From Deroplatys truncata (taxonomy: Eukaryota; Arthropoda; Insecta; Mantodea; Mantidae), in assembly GCA_030765065.1 (NCBI GenBank), contig CM060990.1:457210321-457274320 (forward strand): a stretch of 64,000 nt of DNA. The letters are read 5' to 3'. Made by a program: the position numbers and the translations under genes. Below, one piece after another: positions 46,546 through 58,712 of the stretch (its first letter is position 1; the number at the start of each line of letters is the position of its first letter). The notes beneath the pieces are model-generated. The model had not been told where the DNA came from. It worked only from the letters and a program-made list of their open reading frames with translations, and did not search any database.

Positions 46546-46744
46546 CATATGGAGCTTTTGCTATAAAATATGATGTGTTGCATTCACATGGCTTTCTCTA
46601 CTCAATCTTCTACAAACTATTCTTACAAAGCTTATTTTGCATCTATATCATGTTAATACCGATAAACCATCACTTACTTACGCAATTCGTTGTAGGTGTA
46701 ACCAGAACATATTAAGCTAAAGCGACAGCCAAATCCCTCAAAGC

Positions 46745-47308
46745 TGATCGCTACGTGATAGCTTTGGATTGGTTGGCTACGGAGGGAACTCGGCACTGAT
46801 CCACATAGTAGATATTGTGCCTACGCCCCACAATGGGGCGTCTCCGGGAGGAAGGATGGGACGAGAGGAGACATCGGGCGCCCGTAACTAGGAGTGACGG
46901 CACAGGAATGGCAGGGTCCCTACGTTTTCAGATAGAGACTCCCCGTCAGACGGACAGTCAGACCGGGGACCCCACACAGCACAGAGGGTGTCTAACGCCC
47001 CTAAAGGAAGTTAGGATACTTCCGACAGCCAACCGAAAGCCGAGGGACGGAGAGTCACAAAAGGCATTCTTTTTCTCTGCCACACTGCACCGAAACACCA
47101 ACGCCGACACTTCCAACCCTGAAAGAGACCAATGGATAAAAGATGAAGGGGAATGAGAATAGAAATGAAATGGAGGTTCAGGAAATTCGGGGATATGAGA
47201 ATCCTTCCCAGCATTCGCCTGGCGATCCGGGAAAACCCTCCGAAAAAACCCATGGGTCAGAAAGTTCGGCCAGAGGAATCGAACCCACGACGTCCCGAAT
47301 GCGAGTCA
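46745..47308 (-). mobile_element. Long SINE, family S1, nested in RepX copy D
   Basis: On the minus strand it has CTCGCATTCGGGACGTCG and GGGTTCGATTCC (B box), then CCATGGGTTTTTTCGGAGGG and GGCGAATGCTGGG. It continues with the same GC-rich 3' domain as 44,765-45,352 (CAACGCCGACACTTCC on the plus strand). The first A-box bases appear lost. RepX sequence continues on both sides, so this SINE inserted later. Confidence 0.85.
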
Positions 47309-47873
47309 AAGACCTAATAGTTTTGAAATTCTGTTCTTTGTATTAACACGAGAAAGAAAGAAAGAAAGACAGAAAAAAGGAAGACAGAGAAAAACAATGG
47401 CTATTTTCAGTTGAGAGAAGTATAAAGTATTTGAAAATTTAAACTAATAACAAAGAATATTTCAGAATAGGTAAATTATAAAAGTTATTTAACATAAAAT
47501 AAAAATGTTATTTGACCTAAATTTTGTGCTTTAATAAGATCTACAGTTGTTGCGCAGTAAGATTTTGTCTCTTACTATTTACTAATTATCAAAAGTCATT
47601 CACAACAAAGGCTAATTTACAGACTATTCCTAGAAAATAAAAGATATACATTCTATTTATCATGAAAATAGCTTAAACGTATGTGTTTTAATCAAAATGC
47701 TTAGAGCCATTTTTAAAAGAATAAAAAATTAAGAAAAATGTCCAATGTATAGAGTGGTTTGGATTGGGGGATTTTCTTTAAAATCTCAGTGTCTCATTCT
47801 TGGAAGAAGTTGAACTTAAACACGAAGTTCGGTTTTTAAACACGTTTTTGCTTTTGAGTTATGCTGTTCGTTG

Positions 47874-47875
<2 letters not shown>

Positions 47876-47908
<33 letters not shown>
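47876..47908. repeat. (CA)n microsatellite inside RepX copy D
   Basis: About 16 CA units. In copy B the corresponding place holds a GC dinucleotide run, so a purine-pyrimidine dinucleotide tract seems to be a native part of RepX. Confidence 0.95.
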
Positions 47909-47911
<3 letters not shown>

Positions 47912-47929
47912 TTTTCTAAACATAAATTC

Positions 47930-48895
47930 ATTGGATTCAGGGAGCCACAAACGTGATTTCTGGTGAAATTATGACATTTTTAGGTGGAACCCAATACTTT
48001 CTCTACTTTCTGTAGCTACGTAGTAGAGAAAATAAAAATGCTTACTTTGGATTCAGGGGTCTCACGTTGAATCACGTTATTCAATTTTTGGGTGGAACGC
48101 AATACTTTCTCTACTTACTGTAACTACGTAGTAGAGAAAGTAAAAATGCTTACTTTGGATTGAGGGAGCCTTAAAACGTGTATTTCCGGTGAATCCCGCT
48201 ATTCACCATTTGGATGGAACACAATACTGCCATTACTTCCTGTAACTACTTATTAGATATAGTAAAAATGCTTTCTTTGGATTTCGGGAGTCTCAAAACG
48301 TGTATATCCGGTGAATCCTCGTTATTCACTTTTTGGGTGGAATATAACACTTTCTCTATCTCCTGTAGCTACGTAGTAGAGAAAGTAAAAATGTTTTTTT
48401 TGGATTCAGGGAGTCTGAAAACGTGTATATCCGGTGAATCTCGTTATTCAATTTTTGGATGGAACACAATACTTGCTCTACTTTCTGTAACTTCGTAGTA
48501 GAGAAAGTAAAAGTGCTTTCTTTGGTTTCAGGGAGTCTGAAAACGAGTATTTCCTTTCCGAGTATTAATCTCGTTATTACAATTTTGAATGGAATACAAT
48601 AATTGGTCTATTTAGTGTAACTACGTAGTAGAGAAAGTAAAAATGCTTTCTTTGGATTCATGGAGTCTCAAAACGAGTATTTTCGGTGAAAACCATTTAA
48701 TTTTTGGGTGGAATTCAAAATATTTTCTCTACTTCGTGTAACTAAGTAGTAGAGAAAGTTAAAATGCTTTCTTTGGATTCAGAGAGGTCTCAAAATCTGT
48801 ATTTCCGGTGAATCTCTTTATTGAATTTTTGGGTGGAATACAATACTTTCTCTACTTATTATAGGTAAATAGTAGAGACAGTAAAAAGAAAAGTT
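47930..48895. repeat. Array of eight ~120-bp hairpin-bearing units
   Basis: Units start at about 47,930, 48,048, 48,158, 48,278, 48,399, 48,521, 48,651 and 48,772 with TTTGGATTCAGGGAG. Each has GTGTATTTCCGGTGAATC, then TTTTGGGTGGAAxACAATAC, then a hairpin: ACTTTCTCTACT, about 16 bases including TAACTACGTAG, and AGTAGAGAAAGT. Unit length varies from 110 to 130. Arm changes are few compared with the spacers. Single units sit at 32,097, 34,373 and 62,655 at the ends of other RepX copies. Confidence 0.9.
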
Positions 48896-49611
48896 GTGGT
48901 ATAGATAAACGGCTGTTAGTCGTGACGGCATCTTGCATGCAACCAAATAGGGAAAAGTGTAATCTAGATTATAACTTGAAATAATTTCTGGCCTAAATTA
49001 TTATCAGATTAAGGTAAAGTACACAGAAAAACCGTACTTTATAAGGACATTATGAAAATAAAGAACATAGGTTAGTTGATAGAATGAGTAGAGAAGGTAG
49101 TGAATATTGAAAACCAAACCGTTTTCTTTTAACGCTTGTTTATTATGCAATAATATGATGCCTCTAATTTCTAAAAATTAGTTTGTATACTGCTTGTGTT
49201 GCTGCGCTGTAATGTGATTGTTGCTTTCTTTTCACATTTATTACCTTCTTACAGCCAAGTCTAAGGGAAACTCGTTGGAATTATATTTTTTTAGCACTGT
49301 AACTTCGTAGAGCAGATAATTGAGCTAAGACACCTGGCATAACCTCTCGATAAGACACCCGCTTACACCCCTACAGCTGGAACGGAAAACATTTGGAGCA
49401 GTTTGTACATCAAGAGTGACGTCTTACAGAAACCTAGGTAGCACTTCGACAAGGGCCTGGCGGTATATGTATTTACCAATTTGACCGCGGTGGAAGAAGG
49501 AATCGGCCGATTACGTAATCTGAAAGTATGCCAGCTCATATGTTGACGTGAATTGATAGTTCCACTCGCAGTAGTACGTTTACATGATTATAGACGTGAC
49601 TGTTTATCGGG
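48896..49611. other. No gene recognised
   Basis: 49,330-49,560 is locally less AT-rich. It lies downstream, in the minus sense, of the family C mariner fragment and could be more of that element, but I find no matching transposase motif. Confidence 0.4.
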
Positions 49612-50073
49612 TTTAATTCTATTCTTCACTTGTGAAACAACACTTGCGAAAAGAAGTCCGGTTATTCATCATGATGGTCAGAGAATCAATTACAGAACTG
49701 CACTCGGAGATCGTAGGGCTGGTGACAAGGTTTGTACCTTCAAAAGATGGAAGGGATGGGGTACATCTTCCTGCATCTTTCGCCATACGCTTACATGATT
49801 TTTGCTCACAGTACATACATGCAATAGGTGACGTACTAGCTGAAGGACTCTTTTGAATCCTTTGTAGCACCTCTTCCTCGAAACCTGGTATGCGACGGTT
49901 TCGTCTTCCAAAGGCATTAGGCCTTTGCACCGCCAGGGACCCAGTTTCCCGTAGGGGCTGGTGTAGAGACCGGAATGTAGAGTGATATAGTTGCCTTTGA
50001 GAATATCTGACTGCATAGAGCGTGCTGCTTCATATGAATTTCTTCCTGCCTCACAGTAAACAAAGTGCATTTT
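49612..50073 (-). pseudogene. Mariner family C transposase, N-terminal part
   Basis: The minus frame from ATG 50,070 gives MHFVYCEAGRNSYEAARSM (family form MHFVYGEAxGNAREAARLY, the DUF4817 helix-turn-helix). Neighbouring frames continue with RRIPGFEEEVLQRIQKSPSA (family form RTPNLEERVLQRVEEDPSTS), HPFHLLKVQTLSPA (family form YPYHLQRVQxLSPAD) and finally KCCFTSEE (family form VLFTDEATF, reaching the first catalytic Asp). Overlapping frames of 70-126 codons on both strands come from this decay. The catalytic remainder is not adjacent. Confidence 0.8.
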
Positions 50074-53000
50074 AGCTAACCCGGAAGATCAGCAAATATT
50101 AGCCATGGCCTCACTGAATGTGAGAAACCCAGTTCCTACGCAATAACACAACGAGCAGCTGTGACAGACATATACTACGCTATTCACCTGAAATGACCTG
50201 GAAAATACGCATGCGCAGCAATCAGATGCACGCCCGTATACCTTATATCTGTCTGTTATCTATTCCAATTGTCAGACACGAGAAATTAAAACTGGATTAA
50301 CTCAAACGTACATCATTCATCTGTTTGGAAAAAAGAAACGTTTAACCGCTGGTAGGGAGTGTAAACCCAGCACTACCAGATTGACAGCCGAGCACGCTGA
50401 TGACTGCACAATTATTACAGCCAACAGTTGGTTGTCTCTCTGATACGTATGATTTTCCATGAGAACATGTAGGTATCAGTGGTGCACTGGCTCTTGCTGA
50501 CAGAGCATTTTTCCAGAAAAAGCACAGCTGATAGCTTTGGGAATGCCACAATGGTAGCTATTTTTCCCTTGTGGAAGTGGCATTTACTATTTTAGAGTAG
50601 GAATCAATAGCACATTCGAATTAAGTCTTTGTTTATTTGCATTTATTCAAGTGAAAATCATTGCATGAGTTCAAAGTTTGTCGTCACAGACCACAGTCAT
50701 CCTACATCACAGTGTACCTATACCATCCTTCTGTAACCCCTGAAAGTTTGTGGGTTGAATTCTGCAACACTATATATAAAGAAAACTTACGGAATCCATC
50801 ATTTCTCTGACCATTTATCTAGGAATAAAATACCAAAATTGAGAGTAAAATTACCACTTAAATCGGAAATCCTGAAGTGAAGTTACTGTGTGATATTTTA
50901 AATATATGTATTTCAACCTTTAGAATTGGAAGAAACAGAATTTCAACAATACCATCCCGTGAGAAACATCTGCTTCATTTGAAAAAAAAAACTATTGAAG
51001 ATTACACTGTGTGGAATGAAAAGGGAGAGACTTAGTTGGATCATCACAATTTCAAATGGCCTTCTATATTCCACTATTGAATGATAATTTATATTCTTAG
51101 TTTATGGTCCCACATGTACAAGGAGAGAGAGAGCGAGCGAGGGAGGGAGAGAGAGAGCTGATGATGAAAAAGTATTGCATTCAAATGTATTTTGCTCAAC
51201 AATTGCCAGGAATATAACAGTCATTTTCTAATCACGCTATGTCATCAGAACAGCAAGCTGTAAAGCGAACAAAAACCAGTAACGTGACTCGCAGATTAAT
51301 GAACGACCCATTGCGCTGGCCGATATGCTGTTGTTCTGCCTGTAGATTCCGATGTTTCATAATATAACTGTTATCCTGGCTTTCTGTTTCACTGAACCAC
51401 CAAAAAGTATAATCTGTTCTGGAAGTGCGCTCTCATGCATTAAAATAGGTGGCAAGAAGCTGCAATTGTAACATTCGACATATGGTTAATTGATAAACAA
51501 TTACGCCGTGATCCAATAAAAAGTAACAAATCCCATTTAAGAGGATAATCTACTTTAAGAAAGAAATGTTTATGTACAGAGTTTTTTTCAAACCTTCAGT
51601 AATAATTAATTACCAATTAACTAAGAGATATACAAAGTCTGTAGCACTTTTCAAAATGATTTAAAAAGATATCAGCATTAAAATCTTATGCAGAACAAGG
51701 GAACTTTTTTCTTTAAATTTCACTGTTTTGTGTTTCTGTTTCAGTATACTACAAAAAAGGAGCTACCTACTTTAGACTTTCGTTGATTTGTGTTACCGTT
51801 AGGAGAAATAAAAGTAATTATGCTTTCAATTTGTATTTCTATCAGATACCAGGTGAAAATATTTACCCAAATGTTTATTTAAAATTTAAATTTGGCATAA
51901 AGTAAGACTCAGTTTCATAGGCATGATAAATTCGTACACAAACGCTGTGATCATTGAAAAACATTTACTACAAAAAGCTACTTTGTAATCAACACATTCA
52001 GAATATTAAGTAAAAGCAGCATGAAAATGTTAATATGGGCCATTTTAGAATTTGTGTATATTGTAGCCAACATACGAAAGAAAAAAAAACACTAAGAGAA
52101 AATTCTCCATGCAACCAGCTTCTTTATCAGAAAACAAATTGTTGCATCATGTTGTGGCGGTCCACTCGCCGAGTGGCTGTGAAGTGAAGGGCGGAGAGAA
52201 GGAAGAAGAAGGGCGATATGGAGGTGTGGGTTATGACGTCTCTTCCTCTCGGAGCAATGAGATCTTGATGTCAGGGCATGTAGTTGTTGACGGAGTCATA
52301 AATAAATTCTTGATTCTGGCTTTAGAATTATTACCCAATTTATTGTGATTTGATTAACATTCTCCAACTCCTTGTGACTTCGCCACAAACCACTCCGGCA
52401 TAACGGACACCTAAGTCTCTCTTTCGGCGCGCTGTATTTTTTTTATAAGCGCGCCAATTTCATTGTAGTGTTACTCTTTAGTGCGATTCACTACTCAGTT
52501 TCATTACGCAACTATTCACGTGACGATGTTGACACTCTGATGGTAAGTTTGAGACAGCATGCACATGATTTTCGGAGCTTCTCCACACTGGATATTTGGC
52601 CCCTCCCTTTCTTGGTCACGTGCTATTTGTTTGGCCATATGACATCCATTTTATTTCCTATACGTGGTTTTAAATATTTTGGAAAGTTATGATTGGTAGT
52701 TTTCAATTCCTGGTCCCCCTGCTTCTATTCGGTCCCGTTATTTTGCTAGCAGAAATATCTTGTGCACCGGTTAACATTTAACGATAAGGCACGTACGTTT
52801 TGGGGTTCATTCCATTGCCATATACCCCCTAAATTTTTCTTATGCACGTATCTTTAGTCTTGAAAGAATTTGCCTCCCGACAAACTGGCACCGATCTTAC
52901 CCTAAGGCAAGGCCTCTATTGTGGTTGTCCGGATGCCTGCCTTTTGTTAACCTCGGTTAAGCACCTGGGCTAACGGAACTTCCGCTGAGCCCTTCCGCCC

Positions 53001-54010
53001 AATATTTAAATTATTCAAATCATATTAAATATAATTATTAATACTAAGAAACAAAAACATTAAATTTCGCATTATTATCATTATAGTTCTGTGTTAGTTT
53101 CTTTTGAATCACTTGCGTGCATATTTACTTTATTTATGTAATTATTGATTAGGTAATATTTATTATTAGCGGAGTCGACCTATACCGTTTCAGACACAGA
53201 GAGGAAAAATTCTTCGGATAAAACGATTCAGTTAACTATTTTCAGCTAGGTAGGAAAATTCTGAAATAATATTCTGGTAAGGATTGAAAATGTGCCCATA
53301 GTAACGTCATCGTTCCAAATGTATAAGAAGAATTGCAGTTTTGAAACAACTCGAATGAATTCCACCCTTGTATCTAATGCTGTGAATAAAAAGCGAGGCT
53401 AAAATGCTAAAAATTCCATGGACAGTTATGTAAATTACAAATAAAGACTCTGAGCTAACGTGCTAGAAGGTATAATACTAAAACCGGGTAAGCTATACGT
53501 ACTGCAAGATATTACTTTCTTTTTGCATGTACTGGTAGCACTCTATATTGTGAAATTGAACTTGTTTTGAAAATTTAATTTGATGGAATGAAAAACGGTA
53601 AAATGTTTTAAACAATCTTAATTCGGGTTGTTTATTTTGTGTCTACCTAATCAGGAAAAGAAAGATAATATTGGTTTTCTTTTCTTTATTTAGTCATTTT
53701 ATTCTTTTGACGGAAGAAAAAGATACTATTTCAGAAATTATATTCTTCTTCTGACATTTTCGAAGTGCACTATCCTATTATACACATGAAATAAAGGGAT
53801 TTTATGGTATGATTCTGAACTGGGATAACTCACTTGAAATTCAAGTGAACCCAGTAAAGGAGTATGTCAGTAATGATAGTGAGCCGGGCTAAGGTTCAGG
53901 TTTATCCTGAAATATATTCATAGTGGACTTGCCGCTTCACTTTCATTAGAAAACAACCCGATGAAACAGTTGTCTCCAGGTTTCCGTATTTATGCAACCC
54001 CCTGAATATT
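50074..54010. other. AT-rich stretch, no gene recognised
   Basis: Includes a 69-codon minus frame (50,342-50,551) with no recognised motif and a GA-rich simple repeat at 51,120-51,160. At 52,426-52,455 there is a perfect 8-bp GC hairpin, GGCGCGCT/AGCGCGCC, around a T-rich loop. No element ends could be matched. Confidence 0.45.
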
Positions 54011-54358
54011 GTGTTACGTGAAATTATTGCCCCTTCTGCCAAACAAATACCTACTATTACAGCTACGATTCTTATACCACATTTATACGTTCCTGTGTCT
54101 AACCGGCATTCATTATTAAATTTTGCATATCTGCAAAGATGCTACAGAGAACTTAGGGGAATAGGCTCGTATACATCTGAAAGCAGGATTATACAAGCAC
54201 GTTTTGTTGCAGAATATTTCTGTAAAGGTACCTTATTTGAGTGCATTAACCCCAATGAAGTTCTGTGGCAGATAATAGACTTGAAGACCGGTGGTTCAAA
54301 TCGCGTTCTTTTTACTTGTTTAAATGTAATCGTTCATCACCTGGGCGGAAGAGTTTAA
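54011..54358 (+). other. Unidentified 115-codon open frame
   Basis: The longest open frame in the 50-58 kb stretch. It starts on a non-ATG codon. The first ATG-like context is poor and no splice signals flank it convincingly. The translation (for example YLQRCYRELRGIGSYTSESR and FECINPNEVLWQIIDL) matches nothing I know. GACCGGTGGTTCAAATCG near its end resembles an RNA polymerase III B box, so part may be SINE-derived. Probably not a gene. Confidence 0.15.
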
Positions 54359-57300
54359 CATAAATGCTTATATACGAACAAAAAAATATAAATGTAATGT
54401 GGTGGTTAAGAAAAACATTAATTAGTTCTTAACTGCATGCAGAAAACCGCTAGAAATAATTGTTTTAATTAAAGAATTTAAACTAAGCAATATTAATTGG
54501 TGTACATTATTTGTTACTTTCATAAGATGTTACAAAGCAAAATATACAATCTAGAAAAAAAATTATTTTTAAAAGTGCCAAATTAAGCTAATTTCTATAT
54601 AAGATTTGCATTCGCGCTGTTATCTCCTAATACTAAACGTGCGCCACAGATTATTAGGCATTTATATCAAATTTATGAGGAGCGTTTCACACCAAAATGT
54701 AAATATGAATTTAAATTCTTCCATGTAAAATGTCTATAGAGCACCCATTTTCACTATAGACGTGTAGTTTTCTTTCTAGTCTTTCGTTTCATCAGTTGTT
54801 TAAATCCTTCATTTTTTTCGGTTAATTTTGAAAATGAATCCAAGTGATTGGTGTTTCGCAAATGGGTAATAAAGTACACTATACAGTAAAGGCTTAACTC
54901 TATTGTAAGGGTATGCTTTAGAGATGGATGTCACCCTCATGCCCCTTAAATTGACTTCACTGAATTTTATGTACACAAATGTGTAAAAAATCTGTAAGCG
55001 ATTAACGAAGATGAACCTCTAGAATGTTTGCTGCTTAAATGGCCGCAGGCATGCAAAAATACCTAGGGGCAGGTGATTCACCTGTTATACTCGAATGTAA
55101 TTGTTCACCAAATTATTTCTTTATTTCTGAGATACAGTTAAATACACAGACACGCACCTCGGACTCAAAAATTTCTTAATTGCAATAACATTACATGAGA
55201 ACATTTCTTACACTTCAAAATACTGTTCCAATTTGTTATTGCAATTAAAAAATGACGTTAAAGGTTAACTTGTTAAAATGTAGCACACTAACACTAAAGC
55301 TTCTAAAGATCTTCTTCTATGAAAGCTCTCGAGAGTAAATGTTTGTTTCTTGTACCTATGCCCTCCCAAAATGATGATGTTTACTGGACCACTGTGTTTA
55401 AATGTATCTATTGAACTGGCCTACCTTATAGGAGAACAAATACAGAGAGTATGTGTTATATTGTCTCTCATTAAACTGAGTGTTTTCCTAAAATCAAAAC
55501 TATACGTCTTATGCAATACGTAACTTAACTTTCGCCATTTAATCAGCATACAGCATGAACGGCCAACACAACAGAATGCGTAACAGAATAATTCCTATGA
55601 ATGAAGTTTTCAACTAACTAAAGAAACAACAGGATAAAGTATCACTAATTCAGTTACCAGTGGACCCTGGAAGAATGCCACCACAGTTACAAAATTTCTT
55701 TCTTTTTAGTGGCTATATCCTATCGAATTATCCTTTGCATTAGTTCTCTACAATATACAGCAGATAGCAATCCACTGGAAAGTAATTAAGGTTTATAGCA
55801 CAAAAATAACCATATTGTAAGTACAATTGACCGTAATATACATTTTTCATAAAACCTAAGGTGTTAAGTAAACATTTAGAGTTTTTAGTTCAAAAACACA
55901 TACCTATGCACACCGCTGTGTTATTATTATCTGTTACATCGTTCTCTCCATTTAATAGGACCTGTGAGTTACGATTCACATTATTTTTACCCAAGCAGAA
56001 TTCTCCACGTCTTTTGACACTGGCGTATCTGTTGGCTGCTAGTCGGGCATGTAAGTCTTAAGGTTAAAAGTGTTTTACATATCATTCAGCATTTTCTTAG
56101 GTTAATTCAATGGCTACAAGTATAAAGTACAGTGCTGATACAAGCCAAACAGTTTGTTATGGTGACAAACGATAATGCACATAGCTATTTAGTTCCAAGT
56201 AGTATCGACTAACATTCATCATAATATATATATATATGCAAACACAAACGCCAAGCCGCTAAGGATTTAAGAATTTTTTTTCTTAAGGTATGCATAAGGA
56301 CTGGAAAGTAGGACATAGATCACCATAGATTAAAACAATATTGTATACAACCTTTTTTCGAAATTACTCATCTGGGAAAAAATCACGGAATTTTTTGTTG
56401 TTTTCTGGAGGAGGGCGAAACCCGAATTGCTGTGATTAAGCGCTTGGTACTAAAACTTCACTTCCCCCACCCATAACAAACTTTTCTCTTGTGTGCAGCA
56501 GAGACTGTCATTAAAATGCTTTTCACTTGTTCCTCGGATAAAAACCACAGAATTGCTGGGAATGACTAGAAGCACAGATCTTTAAACTCTTGAAAAAGCT
56601 TAAAACACGTGAAAAACGTTGAAAACACATAAAAAATGGCACCGTGTTAATCAAAAAACGAACTGGAAGAAACTAATTGGTGACCTTTTCATGCAATATT
56701 TTGCATGTACTTATTTATGACTTCTATTTAAATAGATTTTATACACTGATAGCGTGGCTTTGAAAAATCACTTTAAGACGACATTGTTAATCAAAATAAA
56801 CGAAGGGGTTATGCTATAGAGTACGGATGTAAAGCTGTATTCCAAACTTGATTTTCGACTGCGTATTCTAATTTCTGTGGTTAAGGCCGAGAGAAGCATA
56901 ATTTTCATACGCAGCGCCTTGGTTTGGCAGATTGCATTACTCTGAATTAGGTGGAAGGTATGGACTTGAGGCAGTGTGTCCAAAACGGTATTTGTATGAC
57001 ACAAATTGAATAGACGTTATTTCATTCTTTTAAATTTTGTTCAAGGTGGTGGTGTAAATATTTGCGAGAAATGCGCAGTCTAATAATTAGCATACCTGAA
57101 ATCAATTTTATAAATTAACATGCTAAAGATGCATTAAATGAGTCATCCTCATTATATTACACGAATTGATTTGTGTTCTGAGCATGTAAACGATACATGA
57201 ATACAGTAAAGGATATGCGTCTCAGAATTTTTAACAGAACGCCTTCAGTGGACGTTCATCCGCTGAAGAGTGAGCAGAGCTGGAAGGTTGTCTGTTATTA

Positions 57301-58712
57301 AAGTGTTACGGTCGCCGCGGAGTTATTTAAGAGAATGGTGCGGCCACGCAGGTAATAGCCAGCCTCAAAAACAGTAGGCAGATGTGTGATAAAGAGGGCA
57401 GCAGTTCCTGCCCTGTCAAAGATCTGTACTATGAAAATAATTAAATGGATAAACGATATTTTTGTGGGTTTTGTTTCGTATATTTGTAAGGTTTATAAAT
57501 GCATGTGCGTTTGAATTTATTGAAATTATTTGTTACAAAGAACTCGTATATTTTCATCAGTAATAAATTTTCCGAATATTAGCCTTCTGATATCACCATA
57601 GGTGTTACACGTTCCATAGATCTATATCACTTCTCTATTGTTTGCAACTCCTTTGCATAATTGTGACAATATCTCCTGTAATAAATATTTTCTGTTGCAT
57701 CTGCTTTCAAATCATACATTTTATAAAGATTCCTCCCCCCTTCCTACCTTTACCAAGTTTTACTTTTATTAACTTTGAGAACTAAATCTCCTTTCTATGG
57801 TTTAGACCAAAACGTCAAACCGGTAACAGTAAAACCTTCTATACATTTTCCTAAAGCTAACTGGTTTACGTGCAAGTTGCTTCTTTGTTTCATTTAGTTC
57901 TAGTTAGACGAAGCAGCTCTAACGTTTTTTTAGGCTTGTGTTCAGGAGTCAAAGTATTGCTGGATAGTTGTTGAACAAAATGCTCACGTTTGCCTTCTTC
58001 GCAGCAAAGACAAATCACATTCTGTCCACTGTGTCCGTCCACTCTGCAATTACCTACTTGTCAGGCGGCCCTTAAGACTTCACAATGTGCTGCTACCACC
58101 ATCTCGCTTAAACATTTCTGCGGCGACTATGCATCACGAAAACAGTACCCTTGAGTTATATGTCTTTAGTGCCATTATAATGGCAAGGACGCAGTACGAT
58201 TTGAAACACGAGATATTGTATGCAATTTATTTAAAAATAACACAATTAGGAGCCACTTCTCCTGCACCTCGCAGATGTGCTGTCCGTAAGCCTGCTAACG
58301 GATTTAGGGAAACGCGTTAGTTCTCTACAAAAGGAAAGAAAAAGAGTTAATGCAAACAAAAGTGCAAATGATTGGTGGGACATAAAGGAATTATTCCTAC
58401 CATTTTTATAACGGTATAAAGACGTTATTTTAATTTTTTTTGGCGAAGTCGATGTGCTTAAAAAGAAAACCTATGAATATATGACTCTACCAGCATTGTG
58501 CTTCCAGCCGTTATGCGCCGTCGTGCTCATAAAGACGAAAGCCTGTTTGAAGACACTGTACATGTATGGGTTGACCCACACAAGCTATCCTTAGTTGAAA
58601 TTAGTTTAAATAGCGCGGATGCCAAAAGGTTTGCCTAAGCAGAACTGTAAACGGGGCTCCATACCGACAGAGGGGAGACCGCTAAATGAAGGACCGATGC
58701 TTGAAAATGAAC
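54359..58712. other. AT-rich stretch, no gene recognised
   Basis: Short frames only. A small (AT)n run lies at 56,225-56,237. 57,240-57,430 is mildly GC-richer without a coding signal. Confidence 0.45.

Larger units (their letters stand above)
46570..48895 (+). repeat. RepX copy D, with nested SINE and terminal hairpin array
   Basis: Starts GATGTGTTGCATTCACATGGC, like copy C. It is interrupted by the S1 SINE at 46,745-47,308 and resumes through AATAACAAAGAATATTTCAG. It then carries TTTTAATCAAAATGCTTAGAG and GAGTTATGCTGTTCGTTGAT, followed by (CA)n at 47,876-47,908 and the array at 47,930-48,895. Copies A and B carry a single unit of that array at the corresponding end, so the array expanded within this copy. 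Confidence 0.75.

Noticed and set aside
47340-47400. GAAA/GACA-rich run as a separate microsatellite of interest
   Set aside because: Short and impure, and it lies where RepX resumes after the SINE. It adds nothing beyond that.
49619-50070. Overlapping frames on both strands as possible host genes
   Set aside because: All fit the decayed N-terminal half of a mariner transposase on the minus strand.
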